Assembly (NCBI GenBank): GCA_018398575.1
Contig: JAGTXZ010000003.1
Coordinates: 2,542,001-2,606,000 of the forward strand
Reading direction: 5' to 3'
Source of the DNA: Ampelomyces quisqualis
Lineage: Eukaryota; Ascomycota; Dothideomycetes; Pleosporales; Phaeosphaeriaceae
Length of the DNA: 64,000 bases
Below the pieces are notes generated by a model. It had not been told where the DNA came from. It saw nothing but the letters and a program-made list of their open reading frames with translations, and did no database searches. Below are positions 11,546 to 22,711 of this stretch, piece after piece; position 1 is the first letter of the stretch, and each line of letters begins with the position of its first letter. The position numbers and the translations under genes are program-made.

Positions 11546-13241
11546 ATGCAACCATGGCAATCAGAAAATTCTACAGACCGAGGCACCTACACTACGCTCG
11601 CAGATCCCTCTACCGCAGCCCAATCCACGCACCTCACCACCCAAGGCAGAGCCTCTCTCGACTTCCGTGATCCAGCATCCCTTCCCGACGAAGAACCCTC
11701 TACGCAAGATCAAGTTACCCTCCAACTCCTGCCCCGCGTTTCCGCCCCGCTCCCACTCTCCGCCTACCTCATCGCCACAGTCGAACTCTGCGAACGCTTC
11801 GCCTACTACGGCCTCTCTTCTCCTTTCCAAAACTACATAGCCAACACCCCCAGCTCCTCACCTCCCGGCGCACTTGGTTTAGGTCAATCTGCCGCTACTG
11901 CGCTGACGAATGCGTTTCAAGGATGGTGTTATCTCACGCCGCTCTTCGGGGCTGTGGTGGCGGACCAGTGGGTTGGCAAGTATGTTGCTATTCGGGGATT
12001 TGCCGTTGTGTACATGTGCGGCATAGGCGTGTTGTTCGTATCGAGTCTATCCGCGGGGTATGGGTATGCGTTTCCGGGGCTGGTGCTCGCCATGGGAATA
12101 ATCGGGTTGGGAACAGGAGGAATCAAACCGAATGTTTCGCCTATGATGGCGGAACAAATCACCCTTGCTACTCCGACTATCCACACGCACGGGAGCCGCA
12201 AGCAAGTGCTCCTGGACCCGGACCTCACGACGCAAAAAGTCTTCATGGTATTCTACACGTGCATTAATCTTGGGTCTATCCTCGCGGTGTCGACTACGTT
12301 GCTGGAACAACATGTCTCCTTTTCCGCTGCGTACCTTCTCCCACTGGTCGTGTTTATACTCGGCTTTGCGATCCTCTTACTCGGTCGGAAAACATACATC
12401 ACTACTCCGCCCCAGGGAGGCGTAATTAGCACTTCTTTCCGCCTACTATACGCTGCCGCACGACATGGCTGGGATCTCGACGGCGGCGCAAAAGGACGGT
12501 TCAGCGAAAGCTTCGTCCAGGATGTGCGACAAGCACTTTGCGCGTGTAAAATCTTCGTAGCTTTTCCCGTGTATTGGTGCGCATTTGGACAAATGTCGAA
12601 TAACCTCATATCACAAGGTCCGTTATCCCCTCTCTTTTCCCCACCGCTAAACACCCCTTCAAATAGCATCCCGACTCTCCCTCCACGCCCTCCTCCCCCC
12701 AGACTCCCTCCCCACGCTCAACCCCCTGAGTATAATCCTCCTCATCCCCCTCTTCCAACACTTCATCTACCCGTCCTTCCCCACCCTCTCGTCCTCGCCC
12801 ACTCTCCGCATAACCCTCGGCTTCGCTTTTGCCAGTCTGGCCATGTTTTATGCCGGTGGACTGCAATTCGCTATTGACTCCTCCGTCCCCGATGCAAGCA
12901 GCATCCACATGGCCGCACAAATTCCCGTCTACGTCCTAATAGCTACCTCTGAGATCCTGGCGAGTATAACGGGCCTGGAAGTCGCGTACACGCGCGCCCC
13001 AGCGGGCATGAAGAGTTTTGTCATGAGTCTCTTTTTGCTTACGTCGGCGGGAGGAAGCTTGCTGGGCGTACTCGTCAGTCCTTTGGCGCGGGATCCGTGG
13101 TTGGGGTGGATGTACGTTGGTCTCGGGGTGTTGGTTGGTGGCACAGGCGTGGGGTTTTGGATGTATTTTCGGGGTGGAGGCGGGGTGCTAGGAAAAGACG
13201 AAGGCGGGGACTATGAGATGGTTAGTAGGGAGGAGGATTGA
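11546..13241 (+). CDS. ptr2: PTR2-type proton-coupled di/tripeptide transporter (POT family)
   Basis: The model is join(11546..12617,12667..13241) with a 49-nt intron, 548 residues, typical of fungal PTR2. The POT signatures are present: LCERFAYYGLSSPFQNYI in helix 1 (the ERFxYYG motif), GTGGIKPNVSPMMAEQ in the second signature, and FMVFYTCINLGS in the FYxxINxGS motif. About 12 hydrophobic segments follow a hydrophilic tail of about 70 residues. It imports small peptides at the plasma membrane. The intron is needed to restore SRLSLHALLPPDSLPTLNPL and the last four helices, because the unspliced frame runs into proline-rich nonsense. There is no paralogue nearby. Confidence 0.92.
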
Positions 13242-13620
13242 GGTCGTCGGGAAGTGATATAGTTGAGTTTGGCATCTAACTATGATTACAAGTGGCGAGC
13301 TTACTATCTGAGATAATATCTATGTCCTCCTTTGCGCTTGAACTGTACGTGTCTGCCTAGTATGTCATGTACATTTTCTACGCTTGAGACATGATCATGC
13401 TAATTGAGAAAACACACTGGGGTATAGGATGCTGGGCCCCCCATCGCAGGAACCATGAACGCCAATAACAAGGACAAACGCTGCGAGAAAACGACGAAGA
13501 TGACAGACAAGACTAAAGCTGGTATTAGGAAGTAGCGGACCAACCAGGATCCAGGCGAAGTGGACGATGATCTGACTAGTGCAGATTGATCTCACGGAGA
13601 GGTGCGCGCCTCGCGAAAGC
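13242..13620. other. Convergent 3' region between ptr2 and kar9
   Basis: No gene, RNA or repeat is seen in these 380 bp. Confidence 0.4.
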
Positions 13621-16600
13621 CTATTTCCAGGCCGCCCGTTCTCCCATGCTCGACTGCCGGCCGCTCACACCAGTGGCACGGCCGTCGACACTGCCAAGTC
13701 TGCTGCTGCTGCGGCCTGGAGATGAAGATGTCAGACTAGATGAGGAAGCTGTGCGTGGCTTGGTCATGGGCAGCATGCTTGTGCAGCGACTCTGGTTAAC
13801 GCTGCGACGAGCGATTGGGCTCACCTCAATGGCGTTGCTGTCGGCCTCTTCCTCGACAATTGGTGCTTGTCGGTTGGACGCGGGGGTGGAAGAGCGAGGA
13901 GTCGACCGCATAGAGAGTTTACCCCGGTTCGGGGTTGAAGGAGACTGCATCGGGCTGGCCAGGGGACGTCTCGAAGCTTGCTGATACGGTGTGGTAGAGG
14001 CAGGACGCCTCGACGACTGTTGAAGCGGGGTGGTCGAGGCTGGACGTCTTGGTGTGGTCGATGCAGGGCGGCCAGATTGAGGTGGTGAAAGTACCGAAGA
14101 TCGGCTCAGAGGGCTGCGGACTGGGAGCGAAGACTCCCGCGACATGCGACTGAGCGACCGTGGGCACTCTGCTGGCTTGCGATACGGCGAGGGTGTTGTC
14201 AAAGTCAGCGGTTTGAAGTTGTGGCCGACGACTGTATCCCGCATGTTGACGCTCGAGTTCCAGCGTGGCTTGACGACGGGTCGCTCTGTCTTGGGAGTCT
14301 CTGGTCGCGTTGGGGTGGCGGACATGGCGCGGGGTGGTGCTATGCCGTAGCGGTCCCATGGTAGCTGGGAGATGTGAGGACCATTCGGAGTGGTCAACGG
14401 CACGCTCGAATAACGGCGGTTGTCCCGGATTGGGGGCTTCGAAGTGGACGCACTCGATTGGCGAGACTTCTTCCCCGCTGGAGTGACCACGCCCTCGCTA
14501 CCCTTGCGGCTCATGACGACACTCGAAGCCGGCGAACTTGCTGGTGTGTCTACAGCTGAAGACGCTTCGGTGCGGGAGGAGAGGACTGTCGAGACCGAGT
14601 CGCGAAGTTTGCGGGATGCAGTAAACTCGTCCAGAATGGCGTCCATGTCCTTGATGACACTCTCGAGATCGACAAATTTCTGGCGGACATTCTGCTGAAT
14701 GCGCAAGATCTCGCCGTTGACTGTCGAGCGGTGCTTCATCTCAATGTCGATCAGCTCGAGCACCCGCTTCATCGACGGCGGATAGTGGTCGCGCTTGTCC
14801 TTGTACGTGGCAATGCGCGAGCCAATCTTGTCCTCGTCATGGTCCTCAATCGCCTCCGTCAGTCGCTGTACGCTCTTCATGCACGAGTCGTACATGGCCA
14901 CAGCCTTGCTTCCAGCCTGTCGGAAGCTGTGCACCCACTTATCCTCACCTAGCTCTTCTCTCAGCGCGTCTGCGTCTGCCTCCAGCCTCTTTTCCTGCTC
15001 CTCGAGCTGGCCCTTTCGCCGTGTGAGCTCGTCACAGGCGGACGGGAAGAAGTTAGCAGCCCGTCCTTGGAAAGAAGCAAGCCGCATGGGGAGGAAGTCG
15101 AGCGAGGCGCGGAGGGGCTGCAGCTTTGCAAACAGCGCCAGCAATCGTGTGTTTTCGTGCTCGATTTGCGGAATGGGCGAAATGGGCGACATGATGGTCA
15201 GTGTCGGCGGCATACTAAACCGCTTGTTCCGCGCATTCGGCTGCAGCCGCGGCGTCTCCTCCACAATCGTCTCGAGCTCGGCAATGTCGAATTTTTCTGC
15301 AGACTCGGCAATCGAGTCGGAGATGACGCGGTGGCGGCGCTCCTCCATCTCAAACACCAGACGACTGAGGTTCTCGATCTCGGCGCCAATGTCGCCCAGC
15401 ACATTGTTCCACAGCTCCTCCCACTCCATGGCGATCTCGACCTGGCTCTTGATGGCCTTGAGGGTCTGCTTGATGTTGGCCCAGTTGGCGACAATCTCCT
15501 CCATCTGGGTGATGAGTGTTGTCTGGTCCTTGTTCGGCAGGGCGGAGATGTCGGGGCGCGCCTGGAGGTCCTCGATGGCGCTGATGTAGACGGTGACGAG
15601 GCCTTGGAATTTGCCGACTGCGGCGTCCACCTCTGCCAGCCCTTCGCGACCTGCTGCCGCCGCCCATTCGACGTCGTCCTCGGCATCCAGCCCGCTGAGG
15701 ACGTCGGCGGCCTTGGCCATCCACAGACGGATGTCGTTGGCGGCCTTGTGCAGCGCGCGGCCAGCGAGGGTCGACGAGGGGAGGGAGGTGATTTCCGAGG
15801 CGATGGTGGTCGGGGGCAGCTTCATCGAGGTCAGCTGGTGGATCTGGTTGCTGAAGCTGGCCTTGGAGAGGGTGTAGATGGAGTTGGCGCGCGGGTAGTG
15901 GCGGCGCTTGAAGTAGGCGTCGATGTCGATGGCATTGTCGTCGAGGACGGAGAGTTGATGCTGCGGCTCGGCGGGGGGCGGGGAGGGGTCGGGGAATGTG
16001 TCTTGTAGGGGAGGGTCTTGTTGGGGAGGGTTTTGTTGGTGAGGGTCTTGTAGGGGAGGGTTTTGTAGGGGAGGGTTTTGTTGGTGAGGGTCTTGTAGGG
16101 GAGCGTCTTGTGGGGAGGGTTTTGTAGAGGGTCTTGTGGGAGGGGCTGTAGGGAGGGTTTTGTTGGTGAGGGTCTTGTAGGGGGGCGTCTTGTGGGGGAG
16201 CGTCTTGTTGGGGAGCGTCTTGTTGGGGAGCGTCTTGTTGGGGAGCGTCTTGGTGGTGAGGGTCTCGCAGTTTTGGAGCGTCTTCAGGTGCTTGGGGGGC
16301 CTCTTTCGGCGGCGGAGTAGGCAGGCGGCACCTTTGCATGTCGAGCCTGTCGTCGGACTCGGAGGGCAGCAGCTTGTCGCTCTCCGTGTCCGTGTTGGGC
16401 TCCATGGCCGGCGGCGGCACGCTCTCGCTCTCGCTCTCGCCCGTCGACGGGAGGACGAGGGGCGGCTCCTGGGGGGTCTCCTGGGGGGCCGGTGCCGGGG
16501 GCCCGATGCCGCTCCAGGCTGTCCCGCGGCGCTCCACGCCAAGGCTGCGGCGCGTGTGGAAGGCGTCGAGGCGGCGGATCTCGTCTTCGTCGAGGCGGCC

Positions 16601-16843
16601 AATGTCGACGTCCTTTTTCGCATTGGCGTCGCGGTCCTGGCTGAGGAACTTCATGCGCGCGAGGAGCCCCGGCGACACATTTCGCGCGAGCTTGGTGGCG
16701 ATGTCGCGCTCGAGGTGGGCGGGCGTGTGCGAGAGAGTGGCGGCAGTCCGGGCGGCCGCGGCAGGCGCAGTGTTGCTAGTGGCAGGCGCCGGGCTGCTCT
16801 TGCGGGGGCTGCCGGGAAGCGTCGTCGCCGCCGCGTCGCTCAT
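13621..16843 (-). CDS. kar9: Karyogamy/spindle-positioning protein Kar9-like, frame broken inside a minisatellite
   Basis: Kar9 links microtubule plus ends to type V myosin for spindle positioning. The N-terminal part (from ATG 16843, MSDAAATTLP, with VSPGLLARMKFLSQDRDA) lies in one frame. The conserved coiled-coil core (LAGRALHKAANDIRLWMAKA, ALKAIKSQVEIAMEWEELW, FEMEERRHRVISDSIAES, SFRQAGSKAVAMYDSCMKSV) and the long serine/arginine/proline-rich tail with TPxRP-type microtubule-binding character lie in another. The two are separated by 15-bp repeats coding QDAPQ. The span is 3,223 nt, one more than a multiple of three, and no intron donor exists in the repeat on this strand. An intact 1000-codon frame starting at 16623 exists but would replace the conserved N-terminus by arginine/proline nonsense. 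Confidence 0.75.
16004..16275. repeat. 15-bp minisatellite inside kar9
   Basis: About 18 tandem units of consensus GTCTTGTTGGGGAGC / GTTTTGTAGGGGAGG on the plus strand. Most units are 15 bp, but the stretch at about 16102-16153 has units of 14, 12, 13 and 13 bp, summing to 52, which shifts the coding frame by one. On the coding (minus) strand the unit reads QDAPQ, KTLPN or RRSPT depending on frame, with no stop in any frame. The opposite strand is also free of stops. Confidence 0.85.
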
Positions 16844-17030
16844 TGAGCATTCTTCGAGGCCCGTGGTCGGTGTTGCGCTGCTGGCAGACGGTCCGCCGTC
16901 AGAGATGAGGCGGCGCTGCCTGTGGTTTGCTTAGTTGCTAGCGGTAGCGCTCGGCGATGATCGCGTCGGGTTGCGGGCTAGCCGAGAACACGTCACACAA
17001 CAACAACGGATGTCGTAGCACCACAACAAT

Positions 17031-17064
<34 letters not shown>

Positions 17065-18001
17065 CGATGCACGATACGCGGTACGCGATGATCTTGAGCG
17101 CGGCGGCCGCGGCGGCAGTGGTGGTGAGGAGGACGTGATCTGAACATCAACCGCATCATCATGTGGCCGCTCTGCCACACGTTGCGCTCCAAATCTCCCC
17201 AGGCCATCCCTGCCCAGTGGCCCAATTTTCGCACGTCTCGAAATGCCCCGGCCGATCAAGACGATTCTGAAAGCCTGCACCAAGGCCACGGTACGAGCGG
17301 ATCTGGAGGCGATGACAGGATCGTCTCTCTCTCTTGACTGTTCAGACGTCGTGTCGTTGCTGGCTCGCTAGCCCCTCTGACTAATCAACTGGATTGGTGG
17401 CGTCACGTCACATGACCACAACATCTACCCCTGCACGTCCATGTGGGCAGCGACCTTCAGTGGCGCATTGGGGAAACCCACGTCACTTCCCGACCAGTTC
17501 ACCACTTCTCTCCGCTTGTTGGTAGCATCTCATGTCGGTGGGATTTTTTCAATTCATCATCTGTTTTTCACCATCGTGAATGTACCCCCCTATCTTTTGG
17601 CCGAGCACAAGCTTTTCTCGCGTTTGGGAGGAAACAGCTGAAACAGAGCGCAGACGAGAGCGCAGTATATCAATGGCACTCGCCTACATGTCCCATTTTC
17701 TTTCTCCTCCTCTCCTCTATTGGCCGTCTCATACTGCCCGCCACTGAAATCGACATCGACTCTGAATCCGACCCCGAGAACCTGAGATGGATTCGCGAGG
17801 CCTGGCGCCCGAAAATTTACAGACGACCAGGGAACAGCCCGGGTCAAGCAGCACCAAGGTCTTATCGGCGTAGAGCTTGCAAATCATGACCCGGCACGAA
17901 AACTGGACACATCATTCCCAGTGACACGGCACTGCATACTCGAACTGCGTTCAACGTAACGTCGTATCAATCGAGTCGGAACACCCGCGTCCTTCAAGTA
18001 T
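16844..18001. other. Intergenic and kar9 upstream region with a CAA microsatellite
   Basis: This region contains the kar9 promoter on the minus strand and then more than 1 kb with only weak open frames. The longest, 17443-17889 (+), has no recognisable features and is not called as a gene. Confidence 0.4.
17025..17062. repeat. (CAA)n microsatellite
   Basis: About 12 near-perfect CAA triplets, with one AAT interruption at the start. It lies about 180 bp upstream of the kar9 start codon. Confidence 0.9.
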
Positions 18002-18551
18002 TCACGGATATCCCGTCACCCGCCCAAAATCTTCAATCTTGAACATGTGCTTCGCTAGCTTGAAAAATGGATTCTTGGAATGGAAAATCGCATCGTCATA
18101 TAGTGTCTCATGCCCTGCTGAACAATGTGCATTCCTTGCGCGATACAGGAAAACATATCTGGCCAGCGATTCAATCGAAATTGTATCTATCCAGGTGTGA
18201 CAACGCCTCACTAGGACTGGATTAGTGCCATCATACATCCGAACGTCTCCGTAAGATACTAGCTTCGACGTCGGCCCCGTGACAAGCTTGAGCATGACTA
18301 TGTGTTGCTGAACAGGAAAACTTTACCACGATCCAGCCGATCGTCTCAAGCAAACACCACACTTCAAGCCCATGTGCACAGTCATCGTCATCATGGGAAC
18401 CATGTTTGGGAAAGAACAGATCCGAATGACGAATTTTGACATCTCTGAACTGGAACCTCACTTCATCCTTATCATGGTGACATTCCTTAGTCGTTATCGA
18501 AATGTAATATTGAACATTGCGTTGTCGAAAGCGGACAAAATATCCTTCCAC
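18002..18551 (-). CDS. Possible hypothetical protein, structure unresolved
   Basis: Two adjacent minus-strand frames look protein-like. The upstream one has VRFRQRNVQYYISITTKECH and HDKDEVRFQFRDVKIRHSD. The downstream one starts ATG 18295 and has LVTGPTSKLVSYGDVRMYDG and WIDTISIESLARYVFLYRAR. They would join only across a 29-nt GT..AG segment, too short for a normal intron, and the upstream frame has no ATG. It is either a gene with an unseen first exon or a decayed one. No family is recognised. Confidence 0.3.
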
Positions 18552-18641
18552 AATGCGTAGTCAACTTTCAGCTCACTTATACATAACCCCTGCTGCAGCT
18601 ATCGTTACCTTCTCATCTCAGTCACTCCTCAATTTGCAGAT

Positions 18642-20212
18642 ATGCACGTTCACTCGTTTGCCGCCGCCACGGCGCTTGCCCTTCTCGCTGGCTCAGTCAC
18701 CGCTGAGTACGCTCAGGCCGATGCCCAAGGAAAGCCACCCACTCATCATGAGGGCCCCAAGCACGGAGCTCCTAAATACGAAGCTCACAAGCCTGCCCAA
18801 CATGAACCTGCGAAGCATGATGCCCCCAAGAAACCGGTGTACCATAAGCCCCAGCCAAAGCCAGCTCACAAAAAACCCGGCGGATACAAGCCGCACTACA
18901 TCTCCAAGCCGATCAAGGGCTGCGCACCCTCCAAGAACGGGTACTGTGGTCCCCGCTACGGAGGAACTACTTGTCTGAACTCTGGCTTCGGAAACTGCTG
19001 CTCGTACGTCTCCCCTCTCGTTCCCCCTTGACCATACTGACCACCACCAGCGAGTTTGGACGATGCGGCGGCCGCTCCAACCACTGCGGCAAAGGCTGCA
19101 ACCCCAAATACGGCGTCTGCTACGACGAGAATGCGAACCCTACTCGCGGCCCGTACCCGAGCTACCCTGCCATCAGCGTCATTTACGAACCCACGCAGAC
19201 CATCATCACCACGCCTACTCCGGTGAGTTCTATCGGCAGCATGTTGTCTCTTGGTTTGGGTTCGCAGCTTACTCCCTCGTCGATCACGTCCGACTCGTTT
19301 ATCCTGCTGCCTACGCAGATTGGCCTGAGCTCCACCACGTCCGACTCGTTCATCTTGCTGCCTACGCAGATTGGCCTGAGCTCGTCCTCGTCTGATTCCT
19401 TCGTCTTGCTGCCTACGCAGATTGGCCTGTCCTCCTCGTCTTCGATGTCGATGTCGTCTTCGATGTCGATGTCGTCTTCGATGTCAATGTCGTCTTCGAT
19501 GTCGATGTCGTCTTCGATGTCGATGTCGTCTTCGATGTCGATGTCGTCTTCGATGTCAATGTCGTCTTCAATCAGCCCATCCGACCTCGGCTTGCCAACG
19601 CAGATTGGATTGTCTTCCCTGTCATCTGCGACACCAGCACCTTCGTCCTCTGTCGACCCTCTCTCGAGCGCCATTGCCCCTATCCAGAGTCTACTTTCCA
19701 GCATCTTGGCCTCCTCGTCTTCTATCAGCCCATCCGACCTCGGCTTGCCAACGCAGATTGGGCTGTCTTCCCTGTCATCTGCGACACCAGCACCTTCGTC
19801 CTCTGTCGACCCTCTCTCGAGCGCCATTGCCCCTATCCAGAGCCTGCTTTCTTCCGCATCGGTCTCTGGTATCTCGAGCATCTTGGCTTCTCTCGAAAGT
19901 GCCTTGGCTTCAGCTACACCCGTGCTGTCTGTAATCGCCCCTATCGTCACTCCCATTGAAAGCATCATTGCCCCCGTGGAGTCTATAGCCGCACCTGTCG
20001 TCTCCGTCGTTGCACCGATCGTCACTCCCATTCAAAGCATCATTGCCCCCGTAGAGTCTGTAGCCGCACCCGTCGTCTCCGTCGCTGCACCGATTGTCAC
20101 ACCCGTAGTCTCCGTCGCTGCACCGATCGTCAACCCCGTGGTGTCTGTTCCCGCAGCGATTGTCACTCCGATTATTGGTGGTGGGGGCATCCTCCCCCGT
20201 GCAGAGGTTTAA
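18642..20212 (+). CDS. Secreted chitin-binding (CBM18) serine-rich repeat protein
   Basis: The model is join(18642..19003,19051..20212) with a 47-nt intron inside the chitin-binding domain, 507 residues. A signal peptide (MHVHSFAAATALALLAGSVTA) is followed by a His/Pro/Lys-rich linker (about 22-90). A hevein-like CBM18 module follows with CGPRYGGTTC, FGNCCSEFGRCG, HCGKGC and YGVCY, eight cysteines in the expected spacing. The rest is a mucin-like Ser/Thr/Pro tail with nested repeats: four copies of a DSF-LLPTQIGLSS unit, an (SMSMSS)n tract, a 44-residue direct duplication beginning SPSDLGLPTQIGLSS, and IAPVES/APIVTP repeats. It probably binds cell-wall chitin outside the cell; a GPI signal is not clear. 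The tail is presumably O-glycosylated (inference). Confidence 0.87.
19429..19573. repeat. 18-bp satellite coding SMSMSS
   Basis: About eight tandem copies of TCTTCGATGTCGATGTCG within the secreted CBM18 gene. Length in multiples of three keeps the frame. A single C-to-A-type variation (TCAATG) recurs in some units. Confidence 0.9.
19573..19851. repeat. Direct duplication of about 132 bp inside the CBM18 gene
   Basis: Two nearly identical blocks start at ATCAGCCCATCCGACCTCGG (about 19571 and 19725) and end in ATTGCCCCTATCCAGAG. They are separated by a short TTGGCCTCCTCG linker. Confidence 0.85.
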
Positions 20213-20453
20213 GGCTGCTTGATCTAGGCATGTGATGATATCTTTGTATCACTTCTTTCCACAGCCAAAAGACCCACTTTATGCTTCTACAGTCCCTGTT
20301 GCGACGTCTTTTACTAGTTGTAGGGTCAGATACATTAGGCAAAACTCAACGCGAAGTTAGTACTTACACGCCCTGCGCTACGTAGAGTACGATTATACAA
20401 TCATTTGTTTCTAAAAAAGTTGCCTAGCGACACCGATTTCTAACAGAGCTCTT

Positions 20454-20473
20454 GTCATCATCATCATCATCAT
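20454..20473. repeat. (TCA)n microsatellite
   Basis: Six to seven TCA units lie just beyond the 3' end of the minus-strand GPR1/FUN34 gene. Confidence 0.85.
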
Positions 20474-20485
20474 CTCTTTGAACAC

Positions 20486-21472
20486 CTACTCAGCTTCACC
20501 AGCCTTGCTCTTCGACGGAAACACCTTGCTACTAAGATCCAGAACAGGCAGCGGGCAAGGAATACCAACGGCCTCACACGCCGTCAAGATTGCAAGATAC
20601 CATCCGCTGACGAGACCGAGGAACCCAAAACCTCCAGCGATACGTAGCAGCTTCGCAACGTGTTGGAGACCCGCTTCATCTGTCACCGAAGCCACGGCGA
20701 AGTCTGCGGCAGCGATGAAGGAAAACAGCATCACGAGGCCGAAGAAGGTGAAGCTGAAAAATAGATTGACGCGCATCGTGCCGATGAGGAAGACGAAGCT
20801 GGCAATCGCCCTGTCATGGTCAGATGCGCACAGATGCCCCACGCGAGGGACGTACATGGAAACATTATGAAAGCCCTGAGATGAGTTATACGCCGCGCCT
20901 TCAGCGCCGCCAAGCTGGGCAAACGGTGCTGTGGTCTGATGGATCGGGTCTTGCGTGTACGCCAGACTGCCCCAGTGGCTACCGTAGATGATGAAGACGG
21001 CCATTGGGAACGCTAGAGTATATTTTAGCTTCCGATTTGCAATACAGGGGGGGGGGGAATTCCATACTGTTTCCGAGAATAAATTCCGCGATGCCCGCTA
21101 CGTTCATCGCTATCGCGCCGAGGAAGTAGTAGTCGCCGCTCAGACCAACAAGGCTTTGAGGCGCAACGGCACCTTGGAAGCCGCATAGTATCAGGATCGT
21201 GGATGTGTATGGGATGAGAAAGCCGATGAGGCCTAGAAGTGTTGGGTTGGCTGGTCATTGTCAATTCTTGTACTCAACTGCACTCGGATGAACGTACCAA
21301 AGCGCTTTGCGAGATCACCACGACGAGGTGCCGAAGGCTGGAAAAAGAGCCGCTCGTACTGTTCCGGGCTCAATGAGACGGTGACCTGACGGCTTAGATC
21401 TGCTCCGTTAGATGTGAGGTTGAGTCCATTGCTCTCGGTCATTTCGTGGTCTCTTTTGGAAGTTTCAGACAT
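20486..21472 (-). CDS. GPR1/FUN34/YaaH-family membrane protein (acetate transporter-like)
   Basis: The model is complement(join(20486..20810,20856..21012,21068..21250,21298..21472)), 279 residues; all three introns (45, 55, 47 nt) are in phase. About 60 hydrophilic residues precede six predicted helices. Family marks are ANPTLLGLIGF (the NPAPLGL-type motif opening helix 1), MNVAGIAEFILGNTFP, FIIYGSHWGSLAY and VSMAIASFVFLIGT. Members (Ato/Ady2, AcpA) are plasma-membrane acetate/ammonium-linked transporters. The acceptor at 21251 was chosen over one 14 nt further on because only it yields the conserved NP motif. The substrate is inferred from family. Confidence 0.9.
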
Positions 21473-22179
21473 GATGTGCAGTAAGAGCTGGAAAGGTCAA
21501 GATAGTACCAACGTTGGATCAAACCCACAGACTCGGGATCCAGAGCTTTTTATCATTACTTCAAAATGCATCATGTCAGAAGTAGGCTCCCGGCTACTCG
21601 TGCGTCACCCTGGCTTCCAGAAGCATGATTGTCCTCGTCATGTCGCCCTCAAACCGAGCAAAAACACTAATTCCGGCTATTTCCCCAGCTTCCCCGCACA
21701 TTGTTGTCCACAAAACTCTCCGCAGGGCTAGTCGATTGATCTCAACGTGGCTAGGGCCTTTTGCAGCTGACAAGTGTGCGGGCTGAAGAGGCGGCAATTC
21801 AAGCTTCGACAAGGCGACGCTCCGCGGCTCGGCAATAGTGGCTCAAGTAGGAAGGAGGCGGTAAATATGACATCGTTGAGTTTGGAATCCGAGAAGCCGA
21901 AATATTTACTTGCGACTAGTCAAGTACTTGTGGTTGGAGTGGATGTGCCGAAAGTATGTAGTTGTTAAAGGTCCTCGTACTCGGTAACCTGTCATTATGA
22001 TCCCAAATCACACTGCTGTTACCTATGCCACGCGGCTTGCACATGAATTTGGATAGTACGTCTGTCTCAGATGATCAAAGACGCTGATTAGGAAAAGATA
22101 TGGCCTGTATATGGCTTGGGTTGAATTACATTATGGTACACAATTCTGCCGTAAATCCACCATGTTTGACCGTCATTAT
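21473..22179. other. Intergenic, nothing recognised
   Basis: This is the promoter side of the GPR1/FUN34 gene and the 3' side of the next minus-strand gene. A 72-codon frame at 21594-21812 (-) has no supporting features. Confidence 0.35.
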
Positions 22180-22711
22180 TCATGCGACACCGGAAACCGC
22201 AGTCGGCGTAACGTCAAACTCCTGAAGAGGCGCCACAAACGCATTGTAGATTGCCGCGTGCGAGCCGGTAAAGTTGTATGCGGGCCTGCGGATCGTTAAC
22301 GAAAACCCCTTCAACTCAACAAGAAGCGATTTACCTGTCTTGATAGCCCGCCAACTCAAAGCTGAGGAGAATCTCCTCGGGCGAACCATCCACATCAGAC
22401 TCTCTCTCGCTCAACTTCGCAGCCACTCCGTTGTTTACACCCTCAAGGATTTGACAGTTCTGGTACCAGTTGCCCTTCCTGTACCAGCCGTTCTCGTAGC
22501 CGCTGCAATATGCCTTGACGCCAGCGATCTGGCCCTCGACGGTTGGTACTGTAACGTTGAAGTTGTAGGAGCAGCCGCTGCGAGAGCATCCTGCGTGCCA
22601 GCCGGACACATGCCAATTCCAGTTTTCTGGGATAGCGATCTGGCGTTCCTGAAGGACGGGAGATGCCAGCGCACCAGCGGAGAGTGCGAGAAGGGCGATG
22701 AAGGATACCAT
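22180..22711 (-). CDS. Small secreted protein, candidate effector
   Basis: The model is complement(join(22180..22285,22335..22711)), 160 residues, with a 49-nt intron. It has a clear signal peptide (MVSFIALLALSAGALAS), then a mature part rich in aromatic residues and glycine (WNWHVSGWHAGCSRSGCSYN, YCSGYENGWYRKGNWYQNC) with four cysteines that could form two disulphides. I do not recognise a named family. Size, secretion and cysteine content are those of extracellular effector-like or allergen-like proteins. No pathogenicity role is shown by the sequence. Confidence 0.75.

Noticed and set aside
13621..16623. A single 1000-codon kar9 frame from ATG 16623 taken at face value
   Set aside because: Its first 130 codons are Arg/Pro nonsense, while the overlapping frame from ATG 16843 carries a conserved-looking N-terminus; a frame break in the repeat explains both.
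16190..16846. 218-codon plus-strand frame across the kar9 repeat
   Set aside because: It is open only because the minisatellite lacks stops on both strands; its content is the complement of kar9.
17443..17889. 148-codon plus-strand frame
   Set aside because: No family, no good start context, and a mix of unrelated compositions.
18231..18330. A 29-nt intron joining the two 18 kb hypothetical frames
   Set aside because: It is shorter than any other intron in the window, and the upstream frame lacks an ATG.
19183..20031. 282-codon acidic minus-strand frame
   Set aside because: It is the complement of the serine-rich repeat region of the CBM18 protein (IDIEDD is the reverse of SMSMSS).
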